From QALR01 sp900552255 (GTDB taxonomy: Bacteria; Bacillota; Clostridia; Oscillospirales; CAG-272): a stretch of DNA of 64,000 nucleotides. The translations under genes and the position numbers were made by a program. This document shows, in pieces, positions 51,215-60,671 of the stretch (positions are counted from its first letter, which is position 1; every line of letters begins with the position of its first letter). The notes beneath the pieces were generated by a model, which saw only the letters and a list, made by a program, of their open reading frames with translations, searched no databases and was not told the origin of the DNA. The DNA lies in contig DBFVEH010000005.1 of the NCBI GenBank assembly GCA_048526005.1, positions 35,064 through 99,063 of the forward strand, in the 5' to 3' direction.

Positions 51215-52716
51215 TCAGTCCCTCTCTTTGGGAATATAAATGCGCAGATTTACCGGATCCGCTTCCGTCATATCGGTCGCAGAGCCGATATGGGAGAGGT
51301 TGAAAGCGCGGTATCGGAAAGCCTCATCGCTTGTCGCTACACCGCTTGTCACCGTTCCGAGAGCCTGCGGCACTCGGCCACGATGAAAGCGACTCCGGCC
51401 ATCAGGACGATATTGATATCCGGAATCAACTATGATGATGGTTCCAGAGGACAGATCCTCTTTTGTGAAGATGCGTGATGCGGTAAAATAGGGAATATCG
51501 GAGGCGGTGCTGTTTGCACTTGATACCAAAGCGGAGCTTGCGGTCGAGTTATAGTAGGCGGCGACCGTTGGCTCCCAGTCGAGCACCTCAAAGCTTTCGG
51601 GATCATAACCGAGCTTCTGAAGCCTTTCTCTGTCGGCGTCGTTCATTTCCAACGTTTTAACGGGGATTTCCATAGACTGGAACGAGGATTTCGTGACGGA
51701 AAGCGGCGTTTTGACCGCGGCATCCACCGCCTCACGGATCGCTCCCAGTTCGCCCGCAAGAATGCCGGCGCAGCTTTCCGGCATCCAGTCGATATCCTCG
51801 ACCGGAAGTCCGGTAAGCGCTGCAAACCATGTCAGCGCCGCCGTATATCGGCCGGCATCATAGCTCAGGTGATAGCCGTCGCGCGTCAGCGTATCGCCGA
51901 TATAGGAGGTGCGAAGGTTCTGAATGGCGGTGCCGCTCGGAATCACACCGGCAATGCTCTCGTGCTTCAAGACTGTATCAAGTACGGTGTCGGCAATCGC
52001 ATGATACATGGTGATCTGGTATTTTTCGTAGTTTGCGAAGTCCCCATGCGAGGCGTCCGACTGATATGCCCACGTCATATGCCAATAGATTTTGGCGTCG
52101 GTTTTATGCTCGTGGATATAATCGAGGATATTTTGCAGATTGCCATAGGTTTCGGGCATATCGCTGTCACCGCTTGCCTGCTGGATGGTGATAATGTCCC
52201 AATCCTCCTCTTCCAAGGCGGTGGAACGCTTTGGGCGTTTTTCGTCGTCCAGTATCCGTAGACGTTTTCATAATAGGTATAGGCGTTTGCATCTTTCTGT
52301 ATGTTGTTCCAGTGCGTGTCGAGCGAACAGCCGCCGATGTACAGATTGCCGAGCACAATGTCCCCGATACCGGCGGCGTCGCAGATATCGCAGAGATATT
52401 CCATGGCGTCTACGCTGAAGCTGTTGCCGATTGCGAGAATTTTAATGAAATCGGTCGCCGGAATGTTTTTGATTTGATGGACGCCGCATACCGAGCAGGT
52501 GAGCTGCACCATTCTTTCGGTTTTGACGCCCGGCTCGACAAGGATATCCTCGATATCGAATGTGTGTACCTCGCAGAAAGGGTCGGGCGGCGCCGACGCC
52601 GGACGGACCGGCGGGCCGTCGATGCTTGTCATTTCGGCTGGGGTGCTTTTTCCGCAGCCGCAAAGAAGAAAAAGCGCCGCGAGAATCGTTGCGATGACGG
52701 ATATCGTTTTTTTCAT
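51215..52716 (-). pseudogene. DUF4886/SGNH-type lipoprotein, frameshifted
   Basis: The N-terminal part (ATG 52716 rightmost) has a lipoprotein signal ending L-C-G-C and the SGNH block I ILAIGNSFSVDAMEYL. The frame shifts by one base near 52220-52245. The other frame continues EEEDWDIITIQQASGDSD and later LTRDGYHLSYDAGRY, which holds the D-x-x-H catalytic pair, to a stop at 51215. The two frames together make a full DUF4886 protein of about 500 residues with a C-terminal extension. Either the gene is broken, or the shift is an assembly error, or it is programmed; no slippery site stands out. The family is thought to act on polysaccharide esters. Confidence 0.8.
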
Positions 52717-52839
52717 GCCGACAGGCTCCATGTAAAAATATGAAATCGATTTTCCGAACCGAGGCTTTGCTCTTCTATGGGGAATGAAATGCGGCGCCGT
52801 TTTGAGAAGCGGCGCCCGCAAATTTCTTTGTTTTTCCTT

Positions 52840-53862
52840 TTATCTTTGGACGCGGCCGGAGCCGTCGCCTTTCATCAGCGCCTTGACCTCGTCGACGGAG
52901 ACATAGTTGAAGTCCGTCTCGATGGAATGCTTGAGACAGGAGGCCGCCACGGCGAATTCGATGGTTTTCTGATTGTCGTAGCCGTTCATGAGGCCGTAGA
53001 TAAGTCCCGCGCCGAAGGAGTCGCCGCCGCCCACGCGGTCTACGATATGCACGGCATATTTTTTGGAGAAATACGCTTCTCCATCTGTATAAAGCATGGC
53101 CGCCCAGTTGTTGTCGGAGGCGGAAATGCTCTCGCGCAGCGTGATCGCGACCTTTTCAAAGCCGAAGCGGTCGGAAAGCTTTTTCGCAACGTCGATATAG
53201 CCCTCGCGGTTGAGCTTGCCGCCCTCGACATCGTTGTGATCCGGCTTGATGCCGAATACCTTTTCGGCGTCCTCCTCGTTGGCGATGCAGACGTCGACGT
53301 ATTCGCAAAGCTCGCCCATGATCTTTCCCGCTTTTTCGCTCGTCCAGAGCTTTTTGCGGAAATTGAGATCGCAGCTGACCTTGATATTTTTCTTTTTGCA
53401 GACTTTCAGCGCGTCGAGCGTGATCTGCGCCACGTTGTCGCCGAGAGCGGGGGTGATGCCGGTGAAATGGAACCATTCCGCGCCGTCAAGGATTTTTTCC
53501 CAATCGAAATCCTCGCGCGACGCCATGCCGATCGAGGAGTATTTGCGGTCATATATGACCTTGGACGGACGCTGGGACGCGCCCTTTTCGAGAAAATAGA
53601 TTCCCATTCTCTCGCCGCCGCGCGCGATTTTGTCGACCGCGACGCCCTCGGCGCGCAGAGAGCGGACGGCCATATCTCCGATCGAGTGCGACGGGAATTT
53701 GGAGACGAACGCCGCGTCCATGCCGAAATGCGCGAGCGATACGGCGACATTCGCCTCGCCGCCGCCAAAGCTCGCTTCAAATTCGTTTGCCTGCTCAAAG
53801 CGCAGATAGCCCTCCGGGCACAGACGAAGCATCAGTTCTCCGAAACATACGATTCTGCTCAT
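52840..53862 (-). CDS. kdgK: 2-keto-3-deoxygluconate kinase (PfkB family)
   Basis: A 340-residue PfkB sugar kinase. The opening IVCFGELMLRLCPEG and ASFGGGEANVAVSLAHFG bind the sugar acid; VDRVGGGDSFGAGLIYG holds the catalytic Asp and anion hole (G-G-G-D where many relatives have G-A-G-D). The start and substrate loop resemble KdgK, which phosphorylates 2-keto-3-deoxy-gluconate from hexuronate or pectin breakdown. CGGAGG precedes the ATG. No aldolase gene is next to it. Confidence 0.88.
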   Translation of the reverse strand: MSRIVCFGELMLRLCPEGYLRFEQANEFEASFGGGEANVAVSLAHFGMDAAFVSKFPSHSIGDMAVRSLRAEGVAVDKIARGGERMGIYFLEKGASQRPSKVIYDRKYSSIGMASREDFDWEKILDGAEWFHFTGITPALGDNVAQITLDALKVCKKKNIKVSCDLNFRKKLWTSEKAGKIMGELCEYVDVCIANEEDAEKVFGIKPDHNDVEGGKLNREGYIDVAKKLSDRFGFEKVAITLRESISASDNNWAAMLYTDGEAYFSKKYAVHIVDRVGGGDSFGAGLIYGLMNGYDNQKTIEFAVAASCLKHSIETDFNYVSVDEVKALMKGDGSGRVQR

Positions 53863-53934
53863 ATTCGATTTCCTCCGAAATGATTTATGTGATTTTTGCC
53901 GCGCCGCGGCAAAGTGGATAACAAAGAAAAAGCT

Positions 53935-54588
53935 TTAAGATTTTTTGTCAGGCTCCAAATACAGCTTGTCGCAGTCGAAAAGCGCCTCGGCGTCGAGTGA
54001 GCTGCCGGCACAGGATATCTCCTTTTTCCATCCGCATTTTTTGCAGGAGATGAGGACACTGTCCCGTTCCTGCTCCACAAGAAAATCGCCGCCGTCAGGA
54101 CAGCCGCAGACGATGCCTCCCTCCTCGGCGAGATCGCCGAGCGTAAAGACGATCAGATCGCGGATGTGCTCGTCTCCATAGAGATTGTCGCCCTCATTCC
54201 CGTCGTGGATCCCCGCCATCTCGGTTTCATCGATCAGCTCTTCCAGCTCCTTGTCGGATTCCTCGACCGCTTGCAGAACCGCGCCTTTCGCGCCGATAAA
54301 GAGGATATCGATTCCGGAATACGCACAGGGAAAGGTAAACAGCTCCCTTGTCGTGAGCAGTCTGCGGGAAACCAAGTACCGGTGCGGCGAAGGACAGAAA
54401 ACGCAAGGGACGGTCAGGCGGATTTTGCCGTCGTCCGTGTTTTCGAGGATCAGCTCCGAGCCGCCGCAGTCGCATTTAAGCTTGATGACATCGCCGGAAA
54501 GCGCCAGCGCGCCGACGACGCTCATCACCGTCGTTCCGCATTCCGGACAGCGGTAAGCGATGGTGGTATCCTTGGGTTGTAAAATCAT
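53935..54588 (-). CDS. Zinc-ribbon (CpXC-like) protein
   Basis: A 217-residue protein. YRCPECGTTVMSV and KLKCDCGGSELIL form one zinc ribbon, VPCVFCPSPHRY another, and a final pair in GGIVCGCPDGG and VLISCKKCGWKKE a third. The long acidic helix AVEESDKELEELIDETEMAG separates N- and C-terminal halves. The first ~125 residues look like the CpXC domain. AAAGGAACC precedes the ATG. Function unknown. Confidence 0.75.
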   Translation of the reverse strand: MILQPKDTTIAYRCPECGTTVMSVVGALALSGDVIKLKCDCGGSELILENTDDGKIRLTVPCVFCPSPHRYLVSRRLLTTRELFTFPCAYSGIDILFIGAKGAVLQAVEESDKELEELIDETEMAGIHDGNEGDNLYGDEHIRDLIVFTLGDLAEEGGIVCGCPDGGDFLVEQERDSVLISCKKCGWKKEISCAGSSLDAEALFDCDKLYLEPDKKS

Positions 54589-55277
54589 AGGTTCCTTTCG
54601 TTTCGGCAGTGCCGAGATTTTTCTGTTTTATGAAATATATTTTTTATATAAGAAATGATTTTCACATTTTCCATGCGGGGGATGTACTTTTCTCCCCTCG
54701 GAGAAAAGTACCAAAAGAGCCGCCGAGACACAGTCTCGGACTCTGCTTGTGCGGCTGAAAGCATCGTGCACACGCCTCAAAAGGTGTTGCAGTGTTCGCC
54801 CCGCTCACACAGGTCACCATTCGGCGTGCGGGAATAAAAATCTGCTGATAACCTTGCGCCTGCGGGCGCAGGGTCACCGCCTTTACCTGCACTTCCCGTT
54901 CGGCGTGTTCCACCGTGGTTGCCCTACAATGTCGTAGACATTGTATTTCGCTATCATTTAGTTTATTGCTTCACTTCAACAGGGCATAGATCGCTTGGGC
55001 TTTAAATCAGCTTGCACACCTTTATGGTGTGCAGACACGTGCCGTTATCCTGTATTTTCGGAGAAAATACATAGAATCGAAAGCAAAAAGCATAGAAAGA
55101 GCCTAAACGGGTATAGATTGTTTGGACTTTTTGTATGGGAGCCGACGGGATAAACTTTTAAAGTTTTGACAGCGATCGAACTGCAAGTTCGCAGTTTCTT
55201 TTGGTATCTTTTCTTGTTTGGACAAGAAAAGTACATGGTTTTCCTTTATAATGGAAAATTTAATAAAAATCAAATTT
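54589..55277 (+). repeat. Intergenic region with repeat locus C (degenerate)
   Basis: Recognisable elements are GTACTTTTCTC / GAGAAAAGTAC (54684-54711), CCGAGAC-ACA-GTCTCGG (54723-54739), a GC-rich middle with TTGCGCCTGCGGGCGCA, a GTGTGCAG/TTGCACACC hairpin near 55010-55035, the 85-base module (55031-55116), CGAACT-GCA-AGTTCG (55177-55191) and CTTTTCTTGT / ACAAGAAAAG (55208-55231). The order and orientation equal locus A, but the middle is rebuilt by other sequence. No gene is supported here. Confidence 0.75.
55031..55116 (+). repeat. 85-base sub-module shared with locus B
   Basis: Matches the reverse complement of 46733-46815. It includes a CCTGTATTTTCGGAGAAAATACA hairpin; in locus B the loop differs and the stem is kept. 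Confidence 0.75.
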
Positions 55278-55961
55278 TCACTTTTCCGTTTCGCGGTGAA
55301 ATGCTTCCAGCGCTTCGGAAAAGAAGCGCGCATATGCCTGAGACATGCGATTGTCTCCGCTTGCAATCTCGTCTGTCGCGTGATCGGCAATATCATAATA
55401 ATACCGCCTGCTTTGGAGATCAACAGACAGGCTGTCGAGCGGGAATCCTTTTTCACGCTTCGGGTGCGGTGTGTCGGTTAACAAAAATTTTCTTCCGGCG
55501 GTGCTTTCGTCCATGCGCTCGTAGATGTGCGTGCTGTCCATCACGAGGCAGATGGCGTTGCGATATTGCGCCGTCAGTCCGCGCGGTGCCGCTGAATTAC
55601 CCTGAAAAACTTTTGGAATCACTCCGAAGCGCATGGCAAGTGCGGCATAATACGCAGTCATTTCTTCATCGGTGAGCGTTTTTCCACCGATTCTGCGAAC
55701 ATAGATACCGGGTTGCAATTCCTCCGGCACCTCGTCGAAATAAAGTCCGGAATCGCAGGAAAACACGGGAATATGGTAAGCCTCGTAATAAGCATGCGCC
55801 TTGATGCGCGCATTTTGGAGCGCGTCGCTTCCTGCTTCCTCGATGAGCGGCGGAGGCGATAGCATATCGGAAAGGGAAAGCAACTCTATGGGAAGGGAAC
55901 GAAGCCGTCGTTCCATGTAGGCGAGCTTTGCGGGATTTCCGGTGCCGTAAAGCAGCTTCAT
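55278..55961 (-). CDS. Non-canonical purine NTP pyrophosphatase (Ham1/RdgB family)
   Basis: A 227-residue house-cleaning enzyme that hydrolyses dITP/XTP. The start ATG 55961 overlaps the upstream glycosylase stop by four bases; a long alternative frame upstream is a shadow of that gene. The TGN-x-x-K start is present (YGTGNPAKL), and the active-site FSCDSGLYFDEVP replaces the usual A-D-D-S-G-L. The C-terminal D-x-x-S-H-R-block is not obvious (SGDNRMSQAYARF is the nearest), so it is a divergent member, about 25 residues longer than typical. Confidence 0.8.
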   Translation of the reverse strand: MKLLYGTGNPAKLAYMERRLRSLPIELLSLSDMLSPPPLIEEAGSDALQNARIKAHAYYEAYHIPVFSCDSGLYFDEVPEELQPGIYVRRIGGKTLTDEEMTAYYAALAMRFGVIPKVFQGNSAAPRGLTAQYRNAICLVMDSTHIYERMDESTAGRKFLLTDTPHPKREKGFPLDSLSVDLQSRRYYYDIADHATDEIASGDNRMSQAYARFFSEALEAFHRETEK

Positions 55962-56860
55962 GCGCGTTTTTTCTCCCTTTCCTGCGAGGTTTTTTCCCGT
56001 TCGTAGTAGAAAAGATACTGCTGGGCGATGCCGGCATAATCTCCGAGCGTGGCGGGATCGAGCCCGTCCGGATAATATTTGTCGAGCACGCGCCGTATCC
56101 ACACGTCCACCGGAAACGCTTCGGTTTTGTGCAGACCGTAGAGCATCGTGCAGGCGGCGACCTTTTTTCCTACGCCGCAGATGGCGGTGAGCGCCGCCTC
56201 CGCTTCTTCGGTATCGGCGCCTTTCAGCGCGTCGAGCCGGACCTCTCCGTTTTGACATTTTTCCGCCGCGTCGATAAGATATCGCGCGCGAAAGCCCATC
56301 CGGCAGGGAACAAGTCCTGCGGGCCCGGCATCCGCGATCGCTTTCGCGGCGGGAAATTTGTGATAGATTCCATCCAACGCGGAAAACGGTTCGCCAAGCG
56401 TCCGGCAAAGGGCGGAGATGATTTTCTTGATGCGCGGGATGTTGTTGTTTTGGGATAGGATGAACGAACAGAGCGCCTCCCACGGCTCCTGCCGCAGAAT
56501 CCGAATGCCGGACGCGCAGCGCACAGCCTCATAGATGGTATCTCCGTATCTTCCGAAACGCTCGCAGATATCCTTTTGAATGGCTTCATAGTCCTCGTCG
56601 AGCGAAAGGAAGTATCTCCAAACGGTTTCATAATCCGAAAGCGTCGAGCCGTAAAGGATTACATGGTCGTCCGTCGGCTGAAGAATGCGGATGGCTCTGC
56701 CGTATGCGACGCCTTCATACCAGCCGTTCGGACTTTTGTCGAAGCGGAAGCACTGGCCGCATTCAAACGTCATTTCCGCGTTGAAGAAGGAGACGCCGGA
56801 AAGCTCGACAAAGGGGATTCCGTTTTCCCGTATGATGCCTTCCTTTGCCGTAATCGCCAT
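55958..56860 (-). CDS. OGG1-type 8-oxoguanine DNA glycosylase/lyase
   Basis: A 300-residue bifunctional glycosylase. The N-terminal OGG_N domain (TFECGQCFRFDKSPNGWYEGV) is followed by the HhH-GPD domain with FILSQNNNIPRIKKII and the hairpin CGVGKKVAACTMLYGLHKTE. K233 and D252 are 19 residues apart, exactly as the catalytic Lys249 and Asp268 of human OGG1, so the Lys lyase is intact. It removes 8-oxoguanine from DNA and is common in Clostridia in place of MutM. It is translationally coupled to the ITPase gene. Confidence 0.92.
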   Translation of the reverse strand: MAITAKEGIIRENGIPFVELSGVSFFNAEMTFECGQCFRFDKSPNGWYEGVAYGRAIRILQPTDDHVILYGSTLSDYETVWRYFLSLDEDYEAIQKDICERFGRYGDTIYEAVRCASGIRILRQEPWEALCSFILSQNNNIPRIKKIISALCRTLGEPFSALDGIYHKFPAAKAIADAGPAGLVPCRMGFRARYLIDAAEKCQNGEVRLDALKGADTEEAEAALTAICGVGKKVAACTMLYGLHKTEAFPVDVWIRRVLDKYYPDGLDPATLGDYAGIAQQYLFYYEREKTSQEREKKRA

Positions 56861-56928
56861 GTGTCTCTCCCTTTCTTATGAATATCCGTATCATTCTCTT
56901 TTCATTATGCACCAAGGCGCGCGGTTTG

Positions 56929-59088
56929 TCAAGAAAAATACGTCCGGCGGAGCTTGTTTTTGTACGCATCGCCGTCGTTGATTTCCTCAGAGTAGCGATA
57001 GGCCGCCGCGTGCACGGCCGCATAGAGCGCGTCATCGGAAATCAGTGCCGCCGCGTGTCGGATCAGCATCTCGTCGTCGTCCGACAGAAATCCGCTTTCT
57101 CCGTCCTCGACCGCTTCGGCAAGGCCGTCCGTTTTTACGGCGACGACCGGCACGCCGAGCGCGCCGGCCTCCAGAGCGGCGATCGGCAGTCCTTCAAACC
57201 TTGAACACATCAGCAGAAAGCGGGCTCCGGCGAGCAGCGTATAAGGATTTTCGAGATAGCCGGGGAAATCGACGTGTTCCGAGATTCCCAGCTCTTTTGC
57301 ATATGCCATTGTTTCCGTGAGCATGGAACCGGAGCCGACCGCGGCGAGACGCACATTCGGACAGCGTTTTAGGATGCCCGCGAAAATCCGCATCAGGCGC
57401 ATGGGATCCTTTTGCTCCTCGAAGCGTCCGAGATAGATGCCGGCGTAGGGGGAGGAGACGGGAGACGAACCCGCTTTGCCGCGCACCGCGGCGATATCGA
57501 TGATATTGGCGAGATGCTCGCTTTTGTGCGCGACGGCATCCGCAAACGCAAATTCCTCCATGGCGCTTCGGTTTACCCAGAATATATGGGAAAAATGCCT
57601 TGCCGCCATGCGGTAGAGCCGCGCTTTCAGTGTTTTTCTGCGCATGGCGGGCGTGTTGACATGTATGGTGGAAACGATTTTGCAGGTACCGGAAAAGCGG
57701 GCGCATACGACGCCCGCCCGCACGTCGTGCGCATGGAGGATGTCCGGCCGATAAACGGAAGCCGCTTTCTTCAAGGAGAGAGGCGTCAGCTTTTTCATCG
57801 GGATGAACCGGATCTCACGCGCACGAAGCGCCTCCGCGATTTCGCCGTCGGGACTGGTATAGGCCATTTCCACATCCGTGTCGCCTCGGAATCTTTCGAT
57901 GATGTCACAGACGACGTGCTCCGCCCCGTAGAATTTGCTGCTGCCGAGCACATGGAGCACCCGTATCTGTTTTTTCATCGCGGAGCGGTAGACCGCGTCC
58001 ATTTTTGCAAGCGTGTCGTCAAGCGAATACGGCCGGATACGCTCTCGGTTGTCCGCTCCCAGCTTTTTTCTCCGTTCCGGATTTTCGATGAGTGCGGTGA
58101 GCGCCTCGCCGACGGCGCGGTAATCAAAAGCTTGGCAGAGAGAAGAAGCCCCTGCGTCGTGCAGAAGATCGCGGCAGCCGCGCGCGTCCGAGGCGACAAC
58201 GGGCAGTCCGCATGCCATCGCCTCCATGACCGCCCGCGGCAGTCCCTCCGTTTTGGATAGGTGTATGTAGATGTCGGCGGCGCACATAAGCGCCGGGATA
58301 TCGGCTCGGTATCCGAGGAAGCATATGTGCGCTTCCATGCCGAGCCTTCGGGTAAGGGATTCCAGCCGGCGGCGCAGCCGTCCGTCGCCGGCGATAAAAA
58401 GCCGAAGCGCCGCTCCCGGATGCTTCCGTATGCAGTCGGCGGCCGCCCGTATCGCCGTTTCGTGATTTTTGTTGCGGTCGAGTCTTCCGACGGAAAAAAC
58501 CATAGTCTCTGAATCCGAGAGCCCGAGCGATTTTCTCGTTTGCTCACGGAGAAAGGGACTTTGCGCATAGACGTCGGTATCCACGCCGACGCCGGGCACG
58601 TATTCGATCTTTTCGGCGTGCAGATGACGCTTCGCATATGCGAAATCCTCAAGATTGATCGTGATAAGAACATCGGTGAGCCTCGCGCAGTATTTTTCCA
58701 CCGCTTTAAAAATAAAGGAGGGAATGGACGGCGCTCCCTTGTAAAAAGCAAAGCCGTGCGCGGTATAGAGAAGCTTCGTGCCCCTTTTGCGGCTTTTCCG
58801 CGCGGCAAGGCGCGCAAGGACGCCGCCGACCGGCGTATGACAGTGGATTATCTCGAAATTTTCGCTGTCGATGACGCGCCGGAGCCGGCGGTATGCTTTT
58901 ATATTGCGCGGGGAAAAGGGTCTGCGGTCGAATGGGACGGGATGGAAAACGTCGCAGAACGGAATTTCCGTACCGCTTCCGCTATCCGCCGCCGCGACAT
59001 GCGTTTCGTAGCCGTGCTCCCTGAACCATTTGAGATATGGCAGATGAAACGCCTCGATGTGCGCTTTTACGACCGTGGCGACAAACAA
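56929..59088 (-). CDS. Tandem fusion of two GT4 glycosyltransferases
   Basis: A 719-residue protein made of two complete GT-B enzymes. Domain 1 (1-370) resembles EpsD-like transferases: FVATVVKAHIEAFHLPYLKWF, CHTPVGGVLARL, VFSVGRLDRNKNH, and E281-x7-E289 in KTEGLPRAVMEAMACG. Domain 2 begins at M371 (KKQIRVLHVLGSSKFYGAEH) and has YLGRFEEQKDP and SRFEGLPIAALEAG. No ribosome site precedes M371 and no stop divides the halves, so it is a true fusion. It probably adds two successive sugars to a lipid-linked glycan. No other polysaccharide genes are adjacent. Confidence 0.9.
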   Translation of the reverse strand: MFVATVVKAHIEAFHLPYLKWFREHGYETHVAAADSGSGTEIPFCDVFHPVPFDRRPFSPRNIKAYRRLRRVIDSENFEIIHCHTPVGGVLARLAARKSRKRGTKLLYTAHGFAFYKGAPSIPSFIFKAVEKYCARLTDVLITINLEDFAYAKRHLHAEKIEYVPGVGVDTDVYAQSPFLREQTRKSLGLSDSETMVFSVGRLDRNKNHETAIRAAADCIRKHPGAALRLFIAGDGRLRRRLESLTRRLGMEAHICFLGYRADIPALMCAADIYIHLSKTEGLPRAVMEAMACGLPVVASDARGCRDLLHDAGASSLCQAFDYRAVGEALTALIENPERRKKLGADNRERIRPYSLDDTLAKMDAVYRSAMKKQIRVLHVLGSSKFYGAEHVVCDIIERFRGDTDVEMAYTSPDGEIAEALRAREIRFIPMKKLTPLSLKKAASVYRPDILHAHDVRAGVVCARFSGTCKIVSTIHVNTPAMRRKTLKARLYRMAARHFSHIFWVNRSAMEEFAFADAVAHKSEHLANIIDIAAVRGKAGSSPVSSPYAGIYLGRFEEQKDPMRLMRIFAGILKRCPNVRLAAVGSGSMLTETMAYAKELGISEHVDFPGYLENPYTLLAGARFLLMCSRFEGLPIAALEAGALGVPVVAVKTDGLAEAVEDGESGFLSDDDEMLIRHAAALISDDALYAAVHAAAYRYSEEINDGDAYKNKLRRTYFS

Positions 59089-59125
59089 AACCTTTCGTGA
59101 AATGGCGGACGCCTCCCCTCCTATT

Positions 59126-59899
59126 TTAGAAATAACGGATTTCGCATCCGGCGGGACAGCGGCAAAATTCGATGCCGGGGTAGGCTTCGTTTAACATTCT
59201 GATAAAAAAGGCGGAAAAAGGAATCTCCGTGTGATAATGTCCGGCGGCGATGACGGAAAGTCCGCGCTCGGCCGCGTCGAGCATATGGTTGTAGCCCGCT
59301 TCCCCTGTGACGAGCGCATCCGCGCCGGCGCGGACGGCGGCTTCGATGTAATCCTTTCCGGCGCCGCCGAGAACGGCGACGCGGCGAATGGGCTCGTTTC
59401 CCTTGACGGCACATACGGACGGCGCGTCCAACGTATGCTTGACAAAAAGGCAGAAATCGTCGAATTTGCAAGGCGCGGAAAGCGTGCCGAGCCGTCCCGT
59501 CGTGTCCCCGCCGGGACCGAAAGGCTGTGTGTCCGAAAGCCTGAGCGTCTCCGCGAGAATGTCGTTGACGCCGCCTCTTGCCGCGTCGAGACGGGTGTGA
59601 AAGCTCATGACGGCGATCTGTTCTTTTAGCAGAAGCATGATTTTGCGGGCGGCGGGATCGTCCGTATTCATATGGCGGATGCCTTTGAAAATGAGGGGAT
59701 GATGCGAGATGACAAGGTCCGCGCGTATATCCGCGGCGTACTGAGCGACGGCGGGCGTCACGTCAAGCGCAAACAGCACTTTTCCGACCTCTCGTGCGGG
59801 ATTTTCACAGACCATGAGGCCGTCGTTGTCCCATTCCGCCGACAAAGCGCAGGGCAGGAGTGCATCGAGATAGCTGTAAATTTCGTAGACGGAAGCCAT
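59126..59899 (-). CDS. Nif3-like dinuclear metal centre protein (DUF34)
   Basis: A 257-residue protein starting at ATG 59899 after AAAGGAG; a longer frame to 60013 overlaps trmK. Metal ligands are in ISHHPLIFKGI, SFHTRLDAARGGVND and GHYHTE. There is no central CutA/PII-like insertion (about 370 residues would be expected with it), so it is the short form. The pairing with trmK is widespread in Bacillota. It has been linked to GTP cyclohydrolase-like or metal insertion roles, unproven. Confidence 0.93.
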   Translation of the reverse strand: MASVYEIYSYLDALLPCALSAEWDNDGLMVCENPAREVGKVLFALDVTPAVAQYAADIRADLVISHHPLIFKGIRHMNTDDPAARKIMLLLKEQIAVMSFHTRLDAARGGVNDILAETLRLSDTQPFGPGGDTTGRLGTLSAPCKFDDFCLFVKHTLDAPSVCAVKGNEPIRRVAVLGGAGKDYIEAAVRAGADALVTGEAGYNHMLDAAERGLSVIAAGHYHTEIPFSAFFIRMLNEAYPGIEFCRCPAGCEIRYF

Positions 59900-59918
59900 A
59901 GAGTTCTCCTTTGATCGT

Positions 59919-60605
59919 TTAAATATCCGCAAGCTCCGCGCGGATGGCGAGGAGCATTTCTTTTTCTGCCGAGGCGTCGTGCCCGCCCTTTTCGAGACCG
60001 GTAATTTTTTCACTCAGCACGGCGGCCTGACGTTCGCACAGGGCGGGGAAAAGAGGTATTTCCCGTTTGTGAGCAAGGGTATAGCTGCCGAGCAGCAGCT
60101 CGAGCGCGGAAAGCTCCCGCTTTACGCCGTCATACCGGACGCACAGGATTTGATACAGCTTGCCGCCCTCTTCGGCGATCGCTTCCTTTTCCACCTGCCA
60201 GCCGTCGGATAGATAACGCCGCAGCTCGGGAATATGCTGCATCGGTTGGAGGATGAGACGCAGATTGGCCGTTCTGATAAAATCGGCGGCGTCGAGAATG
60301 GAAAGGATCATAAGTCCGCCCATGCCGGCGATGACGATATCCGTTACGGGATAATGCTCAAGGCCGGAGAGCCCGTCCGTCAGCACGGTCTCGATTTTGT
60401 CGGAAAGTCCCGCCGCGCGAATGTTCTGCTCGGCGCGCGCAAGCGGCCCCTTTCGGATATCGGACGCGACGGCGCGGCTTATTTTTCCTCTCTGTGCAAG
60501 ATAGATCGGGAGGTAGGCGTGGTCCGTGCCGATATCGGCGAGATATGCGCCGTCCCTCACGAGATTTGCCGCGGCAAGCAGGCGCGCGTCAAGAGATGTC
60601 TTCAT
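59919..60605 (-). CDS. trmK: tRNA (adenine-22-N1)-methyltransferase
   Basis: A 228-residue SAM-dependent enzyme of the Bacillota TrmK family. It begins MKTSLDARLLAAANLV and has the SAM motif YLADIGTDHAYLPIYLAQRG, then SDIRKGPLARAEQNI and VIAGMGGLMILSILD. A C-terminal coiled-coil region follows from about residue 165. It methylates A22 in the D-arm of Ser/Leu-type tRNAs. It sits 20 bases upstream of the Nif3-like gene, with which it forms a conserved pair. Confidence 0.95.
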   Translation of the reverse strand: MKTSLDARLLAAANLVRDGAYLADIGTDHAYLPIYLAQRGKISRAVASDIRKGPLARAEQNIRAAGLSDKIETVLTDGLSGLEHYPVTDIVIAGMGGLMILSILDAADFIRTANLRLILQPMQHIPELRRYLSDGWQVEKEAIAEEGGKLYQILCVRYDGVKRELSALELLLGSYTLAHKREIPLFPALCERQAAVLSEKITGLEKGGHDASAEKEMLLAIRAELADI

Positions 60606-60671
60606 GACAGGGTTCTCCCATATACAGATCGCCCCTTCGCTTTTCGGAAGAAAAGCAAAGGGACAGCTCTG

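Noticed and set aside
57978..57980. Separate start for the second glycosyltransferase at M371
   Set aside because: There is no ribosome site upstream and no stop codon between the halves.
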